This document shows, in pieces, positions 46,885 through 55,372 of a DNA stretch of 64,000 nucleotides. Positions within the stretch are counted from its first letter, which is position 1, and each line of letters opens with the position of its first letter. A program made the translations under genes and the position numbers. The notes beneath the pieces are model-generated. The model made no database searches and was not told the DNA's origin. It worked only from the letters and a program-made list of their open reading frames with translations. The stretch covers positions 1 to 64,000 of the forward strand of contig JAVEQI010000014.1 in NCBI GenBank assembly GCA_034007745.1, given 5' to 3'. This DNA comes from Desulforapulum sp034007745 (GTDB taxonomy: Bacteria > Desulfobacterota > Desulfobacteria > Desulfobacterales > Desulfobacteraceae).

Positions 46885-47520
46885 TCAATCCCTCAGATCA
46901 GTTAATTCGTCAGAGCGGACATTGTCAAATGCCGATTGGATTTTACCGACAAAAAGTCCGAGAATGAAAAGTACAAGAAAGAGATCAAGAAGAACTCCCA
47001 GATTTACAATGAGCGGCATTTCGACTGCAATGGAAAGTGACAGAAGAAATATCGCATTCTCAAGAAGCATGAAACCCATGACATGGGTGATAATATTCTT
47101 TCTCGTGACAATGATAAAAAGAGAGACGACCATATTTGATATCGAGATCCCGAAATACAGTGGTTTTATATCCTCACCTGAACCGGCAACCCTGAAAGCC
47201 ATGTAAAAGCCTAAAAGCATGATCACAGTGGCAATAACTACCGATGAGAACTGAGGTATGTGAGGATCTGTTTCCTGAATAAGATTATTTTTCCTGACGA
47301 TCCTCAGCAACATGAAAGGGATGACGATAGCTTTGAATCCAAGTGCTTCAACTGCAAGGAATATAGTTGTGAATGTATCAATCTCTCCCTCGTCAAGTAT
47401 TACCAGTGCAAAGAGTATCACTCCCTGAAAAGCTATCGCCTTAATATAGGAATCATATCTGCTTTTAAGAGCAAGATAGATCATTGTAAGTCCGAAAATA
47501 AGTATGAGAAAATTTATCAA
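46885..47520 (-). CDS. Ehr complex membrane subunit (HyfE type)
   Basis: 211 aa with six to seven membrane helices. It matches the HyfE/MrpC-NuoK-like subunit, with VIPFMLLRIVRKNNLIQETDPH and NAIFLLSLSIAVEMPLIVNLGVLLD-type segments. The start is TTG, overlapping the HyfC-like stop as TTGA. A strong SD (GGAGG) about 9 bases upstream supports this unusual start. Confidence 0.82.
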   Translation of the reverse strand: MINFLILIFGLTMIYLALKSRYDSYIKAIAFQGVILFALVILDEGEIDTFTTIFLAVEALGFKAIVIPFMLLRIVRKNNLIQETDPHIPQFSSVVIATVIMLLGFYMAFRVAGSGEDIKPLYFGISISNMVVSLFIIVTRKNIITHVMGFMLLENAIFLLSLSIAVEMPLIVNLGVLLDLFLVLFILGLFVGKIQSAFDNVRSDELTDLRD

Positions 47521-48443
47521 CCCATCCTCCCTCCGGCAAAAAGAAGCACTGTGCAGAATACGATAAGAGCAACCGAGGTTATCAGAACCATAAACTGTGG
47601 CAGATGCAATATTCTGAAACGCGCGATCAATGATTCAACTGTTGCGACAAGTACTGCTATTGCTATCACTAAAAGAACAAACAATATTGAAGACTGCATT
47701 ACAGATAACCCATGCGGCAGAATAAGTCCGGCATTTAAGGCCGAAAAAAGAACCATTTTCAATGCTGACGAATGCTTTATAAAAGCCAGACTGGGGCCCG
47801 AGTTATCCAAAACCATTACCTCATGGATCATTGTAAGCTCAAGATGTGTGTTGGGATCATCAACAGGCACTCTGCATCCTTCAACAAGAAGTATTAGAAG
47901 AAGTGTTATAAACCCGGCTACAACTACAAGTTGACTCCAACCGCTACTTCGCTCAATAGTTGAAAATATATCTACAAAAGACATCTGACCGCTCATAAGA
48001 GCAAGCGATCCTATAAGAATAAAAAGTCCGGGTTCAACAAGTGTGGAGTTGGTCGCTTCTCTGCTCGCCCCCATTCCTTCAAAACTCGATCCGGTGTCCA
48101 TTGCGGAAATTAATGAAAAGAACTTCCCCAGAGCGAGAATGTATGCAAACGCAACAAAATCACCGCTGAAACTGAAGAAGGATTCATGACCTGATAGCGG
48201 TACGACCAATGCCGCACATATCGCACAGGCAAGCTGTATGGACGGATTAATTTTAAAAACAGCTGTGGTGGTGGCACTTATGACTTCACCTTTTTTCAAC
48301 AGTCTGAAAAAATCGTAGTAAGGCTGAATTACCGATGGCCCTTTTCTTCCTGCCCAAATGGCCTTCGTTTTATTAATTATACCGATATATAAAAAAGGCA
48401 TACCTAAAATGATCAGGATGTTGATTATTGTAAAACTGTTCAT
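47517..48443 (-). CDS. Ehr complex membrane subunit (HyfC/NuoH type)
   Basis: 308 aa from the ATG at 48443, which overlaps the HyfB-like stop (ATGA) and follows GGGGAT. An upstream in-frame start adds 10 unlikely residues. It has eight helices and the NuoH/HyfC loop AGRKGPSVIQPYYDFFRLLKKGE, which docks the hydrophilic arm, plus acidic EGCRVPVDDPNTHLELTMIHE. This subunit normally links electron transfer to ion movement. Confidence 0.87.
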   Translation of the reverse strand: MNSFTIINILIILGMPFLYIGIINKTKAIWAGRKGPSVIQPYYDFFRLLKKGEVISATTTAVFKINPSIQLACAICAALVVPLSGHESFFSFSGDFVAFAYILALGKFFSLISAMDTGSSFEGMGASREATNSTLVEPGLFILIGSLALMSGQMSFVDIFSTIERSSGWSQLVVVAGFITLLLILLVEGCRVPVDDPNTHLELTMIHEVMVLDNSGPSLAFIKHSSALKMVLFSALNAGLILPHGLSVMQSSILFVLLVIAIAVLVATVESLIARFRILHLPQFMVLITSVALIVFCTVLLFAGGRMG

Positions 48444-50428
48444 TTGATCCCCGTTATCCAAAGGATTGTACATATGAGAAACACCAGTCCGTAAAGTATG
48501 TAATTACCTGTTCCCCCACTCTGTACCCAGGTGAAAAGAGCTAACAAACGCCTTATTATTTTTATCAGAGGGTCTATGACATGATAATCAATAATATCGC
48601 TGAAATGAATTCCGAATTTCGTATTTTTCGGGAAAAGCCCGACCGGTTTTTCGTGTTGACGTCGAATTTTCACAATATGTTTTATCAAAACGATAAAAGG
48701 TGTCGAGTAGGACAATCCCGTGTACTGCATTCTTGAATTAGGTGCCTGGTAAGCACAACCCCATGTCGCTGAACTTTCAACGGAACGTTTCCTAAGAAGC
48801 AGGAGTCTTAAAAAATATGCGGCACCGGCAACTGCAATGAATATAAAAAAGAATATCGAAAGATTGTTCAGGGTATCTAACAGAGGAAAAGTTTGTTGGA
48901 GCAAGTCTTTTTTAACAGGCATATATCTTGAAACTGCAAATGCCGGGACTGTCATGATTTGAGGCAGCAGCCCTATAACAAGACAGGATAAAGCCATTAT
49001 TCCCATTGGAATGAGCATCGCTCTACCGGATTCAACAGCAGGATCTGTGCTGATGCTTCTGGGAGACCCAAGAAAAACAACACTGAAAACCTTGCTAAAA
49101 CAAAGAATGGCTACAACACCGGTAAATGCAAGTCCGGCGATAGCTGCTATCGAAGCGATCGCAAGTTTGGGATTGTTGAGCATCAGACCCTTGAACATGC
49201 CGATATATATCAGAAATTCACTTATAAATCCATTGAATGGCGGTATTCCCGATATTGCTATCGAACCAATAAGAAAGAACAGAGCAGTAAAGGGCATTTT
49301 TTTTGCAAGTCCGCCCAACAACTCAATGTTTCTAGTATGTGTCTGCACGTAGACAGAGCCTGCACCATAAAAAAGGAGTCCTTTAAAAAGTGCATGATTG
49401 AGCACATGAAGCATCGCTCCTCCAAAACCCAGAGATGTCATGATCTGACTTTCATTTGCAAGCCCAAGCATACCGAAAGCCATTCCGATACCGATTATTC
49501 CAATATTTTCGATACTGGAGTATGCAAGAATTTTTTTCAGATCGTGCTGAACTACCGCATAGATGATACCTGCAACCGAAGAAGCAAGTGCAACAGACAA
49601 AAGAATATAGGCTGAAAACTCTGAAGGTTTCCCTATCAGAACTATTATTCTCATAATTCCGTATATGCCGACTTTTATCATTATTCCCGACATCATTCCC
49701 GACACATGACTCGGCGCTGCAGGATGAGCTTTGGGAAGCCATGTGTGAAAAGGCATAAATCCCGCTTTTGTTCCAAACCCGACAAACATAAGAGCAAATA
49801 TAATTTCAGCGAATCTCTGATCTTTTCCAAGCACAATTGAAAAATCATCAAAAGAATAGGAGCCACCTGAACTGACAGAAAGAAAAATAAATCCGATCAT
49901 AATAAATATCAGACTGATATGCATGGTGACAAGATAGTTTATTGCCGCATCGTAAACTTCTTTTTTTTCATTTTCAAACGCAAGAAGAAAAAAGGAAGAA
50001 AGTGACATGATTTCCCAAAACACAAGAAAGGCAAGTGCATGAGAAACGCAAGTTACCATAATGAGAGAAACAATAAAAATGGTTAAGAAGAAAAAATGGG
50101 ATGTCAGAGACCTTTTTTCCGCATAGCTTGACATATAACCTGCACCGTAAATAGTCCCCAACGCACCGCCACCGGAAAAAACCATTATAAAAAACGCTGA
50201 AAGAGGATCTATTGTGAAAAGTACACTTCCAAAAGGAAATGAGAGATCCACACTGAAAGACATGACATTATCAGGCTGGAGCAAAAGAAAAGACATTACC
50301 ATTAAAGGTATTGCCCCGATCGTTGTAAAAACAGCAGTCACAGGCCCTTTAAAGCGGGGAGCAAAGAACATTTGTGCTATTCCGCCGGCTAAAACAACTA
50401 TTATTCCTGAAAGAAAAAGAGGCATCAT
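48440..50428 (-). CDS. Ehr complex proton-pump-like subunit (HyfB type)
   Basis: 662 aa with about 16 membrane helices. The antiporter-like core is LVFWEIMSLSSFFLLAFENE and FGTKAGFMPFHTWLPKAHPAAPSHVSG. It is the larger of the two antiporter-like subunits here. A C-terminal extension includes a Cys-containing loop (SATWGCAYQAPNSRMQYTG) typical of HyfB. It overlaps hyfC-like by 4 bases and follows the small-subunit gene by 4 bases. Confidence 0.88.
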   Translation of the reverse strand: MMPLFLSGIIVVLAGGIAQMFFAPRFKGPVTAVFTTIGAIPLMVMSFLLLQPDNVMSFSVDLSFPFGSVLFTIDPLSAFFIMVFSGGGALGTIYGAGYMSSYAEKRSLTSHFFFLTIFIVSLIMVTCVSHALAFLVFWEIMSLSSFFLLAFENEKKEVYDAAINYLVTMHISLIFIMIGFIFLSVSSGGSYSFDDFSIVLGKDQRFAEIIFALMFVGFGTKAGFMPFHTWLPKAHPAAPSHVSGMMSGIMIKVGIYGIMRIIVLIGKPSEFSAYILLSVALASSVAGIIYAVVQHDLKKILAYSSIENIGIIGIGMAFGMLGLANESQIMTSLGFGGAMLHVLNHALFKGLLFYGAGSVYVQTHTRNIELLGGLAKKMPFTALFFLIGSIAISGIPPFNGFISEFLIYIGMFKGLMLNNPKLAIASIAAIAGLAFTGVVAILCFSKVFSVVFLGSPRSISTDPAVESGRAMLIPMGIMALSCLVIGLLPQIMTVPAFAVSRYMPVKKDLLQQTFPLLDTLNNLSIFFFIFIAVAGAAYFLRLLLLRKRSVESSATWGCAYQAPNSRMQYTGLSYSTPFIVLIKHIVKIRRQHEKPVGLFPKNTKFGIHFSDIIDYHVIDPLIKIIRRLLALFTWVQSGGTGNYILYGLVFLICTILWITGIK

Positions 50429-50432
50429 AGCA

Positions 50433-51179
50433 TTACCTGCCTATAAAATCCAAAACGCCATTAATAAAAGTCAGAGGATGTACCGGACAGCCGGGAAGAT
50501 AAAGGTCGATTGAATGATCTTCAATAAAACTTCTGTTCAATGCGGGAGATCCTTTAAAAACACCGCCACTTATCGCACATGTACCCATGAGGATCACTAT
50601 CCTGGGTTCCGGCACGGATTTATATGTATCTTCAAGAGCTTTGGCCATATTCTCATTTATAGGTCCGGTTATGACTATTCCATCAGCGTGTCGCGGCGAA
50701 GCAACGATATCGATCCCGAACCTGCCCATATCAAAATTGACATTTCCACAGGCATTCAGTTCCAACTCACACCCATTGCAACCGCCTGCTGAAACAGAAC
50801 GAAGTTTAAGTGATCTTCCAAATATTTTTTTTATATCGGTTCGAACCTTTACTGCACTATTTCTGTAATTCTCCGGAGAAAGTGATCCATCCACTATTAA
50901 TTTATCCCGACTGTCAGACGCAAGCCAATGAAAGTTTGTAAATGTCAGGCTATCACCCGCAGCCTGCTGACATCTGCCGCAGAAAACGCATGACCCCATG
51001 TCTATTCTCACAGGATCTTCAAGTATAGCCCCCACCGGACACATGTCGGCAGTCACAAGGTCCTTGCCACCTTTGTTTATAACCGGGAATCCCTTGAAAG
51101 CCTCATTGATCAAAGCCTTTCTAATATCAGGAACCGCCTGATAACCATGCATCAATCTTGCTTTTATTAAGTTCCGCAT
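50433..51179 (-). CDS. Ehr complex small electron-transfer subunit (ferredoxin-NuoB fusion)
   Basis: 248 aa. The N-terminal part has one ferredoxin-like cluster site made of MCPVGAI plus CVFCGRCQQA (four Cys, so one [4Fe-4S]). The rest is NuoB/HyfI-like, with CNGCELEL, GTCAISGG and PGCPVHP supplying four Cys for the proximal [4Fe-4S] cluster. In hydrogenase-4 these are two proteins (HyfH, HyfI). Here they are one, as often in reduced complexes. It brings electrons to or from the large subunit. Confidence 0.87.
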   Translation of the reverse strand: MRNLIKARLMHGYQAVPDIRKALINEAFKGFPVINKGGKDLVTADMCPVGAILEDPVRIDMGSCVFCGRCQQAAGDSLTFTNFHWLASDSRDKLIVDGSLSPENYRNSAVKVRTDIKKIFGRSLKLRSVSAGGCNGCELELNACGNVNFDMGRFGIDIVASPRHADGIVITGPINENMAKALEDTYKSVPEPRIVILMGTCAISGGVFKGSPALNRSFIEDHSIDLYLPGCPVHPLTFINGVLDFIGR

Positions 51180-51186
51180 TTAAACC

Positions 51187-52677
51187 TCACAGATCAAAAC
51201 CGCAGTAGGAAAGATTGAAACTCTTGTTGCACAAAGGGAAGTCGGATACTCCATTGTTGCGTGTAGCCAAAGCGAGTCCGTACCAGTTGTTAAAAGAAGG
51301 ATCCTTAACCTTATACCTTATAACCTTTTCCCTATCATCGGTAATTGCAGTGTGAACTATTTCTCCACGCCAGCCTTCTGTCATTGCAACGACAATGCTA
51401 CCGGGCACAATTGAAATATCCGACTTTTGATCATGTTCGACATCAGGCATGTTAGACAAGATCTTTTCAATATATTCAAATGATTGCATTATTTCCGAAT
51501 ATCTTATATAGGTCCTTGCATAAACATCGCCCGTTGTCATTACTTTGGGATATATCGGGAAATCTTTATAAATACCATAGGGATGATCCACACGAATATC
51601 CTTTTTAATTCCTGAAGCTCTGGCGGGCATACCGACTAATCCTATACTTTTAGCATCTTCATGTGTGATGATACCTGTATTTTCAATTCTTGTTATGACA
51701 CCGCTGTTTTGAAACATCGAAGATACCATGACCTTAATGAGACTTCTGACATCGTTTATCATCAAATTTATCAAGCCTGCAGTTTGTGCATCAATATCAA
51801 AATTAACTCCGCCGGGTTCAAGCAATCCCCGGCCCAGTCTGCTTCCGCAAATTACCAGCGAAGTGTTAATAACTTTAGTACGCAGAGCACCGAAAATGCT
51901 ATTTCCAGGCAGATAGGCAATATCATTCGCAATTCCGGAAAGATCGCCAATGTGTATTGCAATTCTTTCAAGCTCAGCGGCAATCCCCCTGACAGCTTCG
52001 CTTCTCTTTGATACCTGAATCCCGGCCAATGCCTCGACAGCCATACAGTATGCAGATGCGTGCCCGATAACCGTGTCGCCGACAATTGATTCAGCAAGAA
52101 TTATTTTGTTTCTTATATCACCTTCAGTTAAAAGCGGCTCTATACCCCGATGCTGATAGCCAAGCTGTATTTCAAGATGGTTGACAAATTCGCTGTTACA
52201 CATAAATCTGAAATGGCCGGGCTCTATAACACCGGCATGAACCGGACCGACGGCAACTTCATGAATTTCATCTCCGTCCATACTGAAAAAAGGATAGTTT
52301 TCCATTACCGATGACTTGTCGTTACGATAGTAAGAATATCTCACGCCCTTTAACCAGGGATGTCCATCGGGAACGATCCCGAATTCTTCAAAAATCTCGC
52401 GTTCAAACATGTGAAAAGCCGGAATGTCAGGAGTAATTGACGGATAGTGTGAATCAGTAGCAACAACAGAAGATCCAATTGACAGTGACGATCCTTCATC
52501 ATCAGCCAGAACAACGAAAAGTCTTATATGTTCGCTCTCTTTAACACCGAAAAATCCGACAGGCCTCTGACCAACGCGACAGGCAGATATAATTTCCGCT
52601 CTTAAGGTATGAATATCAGTAAGCGGAATATTTTTTATTTTCAGGCATTTACAGCTCTCTGTTCTTACCCAGGACAT
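51187..52677 (-). CDS. Ehr complex large subunit (HycE/NuoCD-like) lacking [NiFe] ligands
   Basis: 496 aa. Residues 1-150 are NuoC/30-kDa-like (HMFEREIFEEFGIVPDGHP) and 155-496 are NuoD/HycE-like. Hydrogenases bind Ni-Fe through two CxxC pairs. Here the first pair position reads LAESIVGDTVIGHASAY (about 195-210) and the second reads DPSFNNW (459-465), with no Cys at any ligand position. It is therefore not a hydrogenase. It matches the Ehr group, whose substrate is unknown. The ATG follows AGGGGAG. It is the first gene of the operon and begins just after a broken transposase. Confidence 0.88.
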   Translation of the reverse strand: MSWVRTESCKCLKIKNIPLTDIHTLRAEIISACRVGQRPVGFFGVKESEHIRLFVVLADDEGSSLSIGSSVVATDSHYPSITPDIPAFHMFEREIFEEFGIVPDGHPWLKGVRYSYYRNDKSSVMENYPFFSMDGDEIHEVAVGPVHAGVIEPGHFRFMCNSEFVNHLEIQLGYQHRGIEPLLTEGDIRNKIILAESIVGDTVIGHASAYCMAVEALAGIQVSKRSEAVRGIAAELERIAIHIGDLSGIANDIAYLPGNSIFGALRTKVINTSLVICGSRLGRGLLEPGGVNFDIDAQTAGLINLMINDVRSLIKVMVSSMFQNSGVITRIENTGIITHEDAKSIGLVGMPARASGIKKDIRVDHPYGIYKDFPIYPKVMTTGDVYARTYIRYSEIMQSFEYIEKILSNMPDVEHDQKSDISIVPGSIVVAMTEGWRGEIVHTAITDDREKVIRYKVKDPSFNNWYGLALATRNNGVSDFPLCNKSFNLSYCGFDL

Positions 52678-52703
52678 CTATGTCTCCCCTAAATATAGCG
52701 ATA

Positions 52704-53200
52704 TCATAATGCTATAAATACACTCTTGAGTTTAGTCAGTTTGTTTTCAGCTTTGTCCAAACGATTTTGAAACGATTTTTTTCGACGCTGGGTATGGCTA
52801 TTGCTCAAGCTGACCATCCATCGTTCATGCCATCGATGAACTGCCCCGTTTTCGAGTTTCTTTTCCATGCTGTGGCCAAAAGCCAAGACACCGTTTTTAT
52901 TGTTCTATAGGTCATGGTACACGTTGAAGGCCGTGGCATCCTTTTCACCAACGCTCCAGCCTGTCACACGTTCGATAACTGTTTTGTGTTGATTGACCCA
53001 GGATTCCGCCCCGGAAAAATGATGGGTCAAGGAATGCATCACATAGGTTACAAACAAAACCGTCAACTGCCCATAGCTGAGACCGGTCCAGTTTCCATGT
53101 GCAATAAAAATACTGTCCACTGTTTTTTGAACATTCATCTTCTCAAGGTTGCAATGATAAGCGGTATCGTGTCGATTCTCTCAATTTTTGGGGCCATCAT
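52704..53200 (-). pseudogene. Broken IS1634-family-like transposase
   Basis: Three separate frames carry pieces in order: MAPKIERIDTIPLIIATLR, then MNVQKTVDSIFIAHGNWTGL with SYGQLTVLFVTYVMHSLTHH (DUF4277-type N-terminus), and later SFQNRLDKAENKLTKLK. At least one frameshift, stops and a large loss of the catalytic part separate them. No inverted repeats were found. It marks the upstream edge of the Ehr island. Confidence 0.7.
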
Positions 53201-53314
53201 AAATCTCCAGGATAAAGGGTTTTATGTTGACCATGACACGGCTTGCCTATATTTTCCAGTCCAAAAGCCACGTTAATTCAAATGCCGTTAAAAAATTAGC
53301 GAACCGTCAGTACT

Positions 53315-54762
53315 CTACTATAGGGCCGCTGTTTTTTACAGTCGGGGGAAAGGATTTGACAAAAGTTTTACAAGGAGATCATTTCAAGGAGCTGCTCCCG
53401 GGGCAGGGGTGTGAAACCTTCGATCCTGGAGTCAAGAATTACACCCTGACTCCTGAGCCAGCCAGCCCTGGTTGAAACCGAGGCTCCCACAAGCAGATTG
53501 AGGGCAAGGTCAACGACCCTGCGGTTTTCAGGGTGTTCGAGCAAGCTTCCCCTTACCCACTGGTTAAAGGCGCCCATGGAAGGTCCGCACCAGATTTGAA
53601 AATCCATCTTTCGGTTTGGTTCTCCTGTGATTGCCCATCGGGAGGATTGCCCAAGGTAGGATCTGAACACCAGGGACATCTTGTGCTTTGGGTCCCTTTC
53701 GGCCCTTTCCACCTCCCTGATGTTTCTCGTGAGGAAAAAGGCCCGGGTCTGCTGCCAGGTCTCTTCAAAGCTTGCCAGGAGGAAGCGTGTTTCGACCTCC
53801 CTCTGCTGGGCCGCCGGGATCGCCTCAAAGGATTCATAGGTCTTGTAGAGCCTGTAGAGTTTTTCGGCCCGGATGGAAAACATGGTCCCCCGCTTTAAAA
53901 CCTGGACCCTGGCTCCCAGCTCAAACATATCGGCGGCAGGTGCCATGGCAACGTCCGCCTGCTCGGTCTGGGCAAGGAGTTCCTTCACGCCGTCCGAGGT
54001 GGCAGCCTCGATGCAGGACTGGTTTATGGACCCTGTGAGCACGTATGCCGCTCCCATCTGAAAGGCCGCAGCTGTTGCCGCCGGGGTTGCGATGCCTCCT
54101 GCAAGTCCCACGCAGAGGGGTTCATCATACCTGAAACGTTGGTTGAACTCGTCCCTCAGGGAGAGCATGGTCGGCAGCAGGGCAAGGGCCGGGCGGTTGT
54201 CCGTGTGGCCGCCGGAATCAGCCTCGGCCGTCAGATCCTGGGCCATGGGAATCTGCCGTGAAAGGAGGGCCTCCTGATCCGTGATCAGTCCCCTTTCCAG
54301 GAGATTTGCCACGATCTTTTCCGGGGGAGGAGAAAAGAACTGCTTCGCCACTTCGATCCTTGAAACTTTAGCAACTACAAGGTTGGGGGCGACAACTTTT
54401 CCGTTGCTGTCCCGGTGAATACCCTTGATGCGATAGTAAACAAGGGCCGGGGTCATGCCCATGAAGGCTGCGGCGGAGACCCGTGTAACGCCTTGCCTGA
54501 GGTAGAGATTGACAACGGCCATCTCAAGTTCGGGGTCTCCTGGGGAGTGGATAAGGTTGGAGCCAAAGGGGAGTTCCCCAAGGCGTTCCTTTAAAGCAGT
54601 AATAGCTGTGTCCACCTGTTCGACACTGAGGCCGCCCGCACCGAAAAAACCGATCATTCCGTTTTCGGCCATGGCAGACACCATCTCAACCGAGGTGATG
54701 CCGTTGGCCATGGCACCTGCTATATAGGGATATCTGATCCGGTGTCTTGCCTTGAAACCTTT
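53315..54762. repeat. Right copy of the pfaD direct repeat (intact)
   Basis: This is the segment of the intact pfaD gene and its 3' flank that is duplicated at 44652-45404. It begins at CTACTATAGGG and homology ends at CTTGAAACCTTTG. Confidence 0.9.
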
Positions 54763-55008
54763 GTCTCCCAGACTATCTATGGGGAAGGCCGGGGCATAGC
54801 CCTGCAGGGGATAGAACCCCGTCTGGTCGTCAAGATCTTTTCCCACAAGGGCTAAACCGGTTGTTGCCGCAGCCGTCTGCTGTTCAAATTCAACCAGGTA
54901 AATGGGGTGTGAGATCCGCATGAGGTGTTGTCTTATGTTCTCAAAGCCCTTTTCGGGAAGGGTGTCGGCAGGTTGCCATAACCCCTGGGAATAGTTTTTG
55001 TTTGTCAC
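53368..55008 (-). CDS. pfaD: PfaD-family trans-acting enoyl reductase
   Basis: 546 aa from a GTG at 55008, preceded by CAGGAAT. An in-frame ATG 28 codons earlier encodes a low-quality tail. It has an FMN-binding TIM barrel of the nitropropane dioxygenase/PfaD type, with YIAGAMANGITSVEMVSAMA, FFGAGGLSVEQVD, AGGIATPAATAAAFQMGAAY and a C-terminal GPSMGAFNQWVRGS block. In Pfa systems it reduces enoyl intermediates on the synthase. It reads toward the giant synthase on the same strand but is now cut off from it by the Ehr island. Confidence 0.92.
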   Translation of the reverse strand: MTNKNYSQGLWQPADTLPEKGFENIRQHLMRISHPIYLVEFEQQTAAATTGLALVGKDLDDQTGFYPLQGYAPAFPIDSLGDKGFKARHRIRYPYIAGAMANGITSVEMVSAMAENGMIGFFGAGGLSVEQVDTAITALKERLGELPFGSNLIHSPGDPELEMAVVNLYLRQGVTRVSAAAFMGMTPALVYYRIKGIHRDSNGKVVAPNLVVAKVSRIEVAKQFFSPPPEKIVANLLERGLITDQEALLSRQIPMAQDLTAEADSGGHTDNRPALALLPTMLSLRDEFNQRFRYDEPLCVGLAGGIATPAATAAAFQMGAAYVLTGSINQSCIEAATSDGVKELLAQTEQADVAMAPAADMFELGARVQVLKRGTMFSIRAEKLYRLYKTYESFEAIPAAQQREVETRFLLASFEETWQQTRAFFLTRNIREVERAERDPKHKMSLVFRSYLGQSSRWAITGEPNRKMDFQIWCGPSMGAFNQWVRGSLLEHPENRRVVDLALNLLVGASVSTRAGWLRSQGVILDSRIEGFTPLPREQLLEMISL

Positions 55009-55152
55009 TATATTATTCCTGTTTTTGTGTTTGAAATTTCTTCTGAACTGTCCGCCACAAAGGGCGACAGCAAGGGTAAACTCTACACTCACATTTAAAC
55101 ACCGGCATTATCTGGCATGGAACATGAAAAGTCAATTCGGTATGACTCACAT

Positions 55153-55264
55153 CAGCAGTTCTAATTTTGACTTCCTTCTTTAGGCGTCAGCCAGTATCAC
55201 CTTGCTGAACGAAGAAAGTCGGGGGATTTTCAGCCAGGACAAACCCAAACCGCAAAAACTCGGT
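55153..55264. repeat. Family A repeat, half element identical to the first copy
   Basis: These 112 bases are the exact reverse complement of 407-518, with no mismatch seen. Only one arm is present here. It lies between pfaD and the cytochrome gene. Confidence 0.9.
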
Positions 55265-55271
55265 TTGGAAA

Positions 55272-55317
55272 CCCACTCTCCAGGGGGATTTTTGTTGAGA
55301 GTTCCCAGGAGAGTGGG
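55272..55317. other. Stem-loop, 10-bp perfect stem
   Basis: CCCACTCTCC pairs with GGAGAGTGGG, with three further G-C pairs after one mismatch. It has no T tract. It lies at the broken edge of the family A half element and downstream of the cytochrome terminator. Confidence 0.6.
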
Positions 55318-55330
55318 CTGTTGTACTATC

Positions 55331-55372
55331 GTGAAAAAACAAAATTAACTTCCCTAAGCTGAGAAGTTAATT
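55331..55372 (-). terminator. Rho-independent terminator of the octaheme cytochrome gene
   Basis: On the minus strand AATTAACTTC pairs perfectly with GAAGTTAATT around a 10-base loop, followed by TTGTTTTTTC. The stem begins within the stop codon region of the cytochrome gene. Confidence 0.8.

Noticed and set aside
45477..52677. Calling the operon a [NiFe] hydrogenase or formate hydrogenlyase
   Set aside because: The large subunit has no cysteine at any of the four nickel-iron ligand positions, and no formate dehydrogenase or maturation genes are near.
55009..55092. ATG start of pfaD at 55092
   Set aside because: The added residues are unlike PfaD proteins, and a GTG with a good SD lies at 55008.
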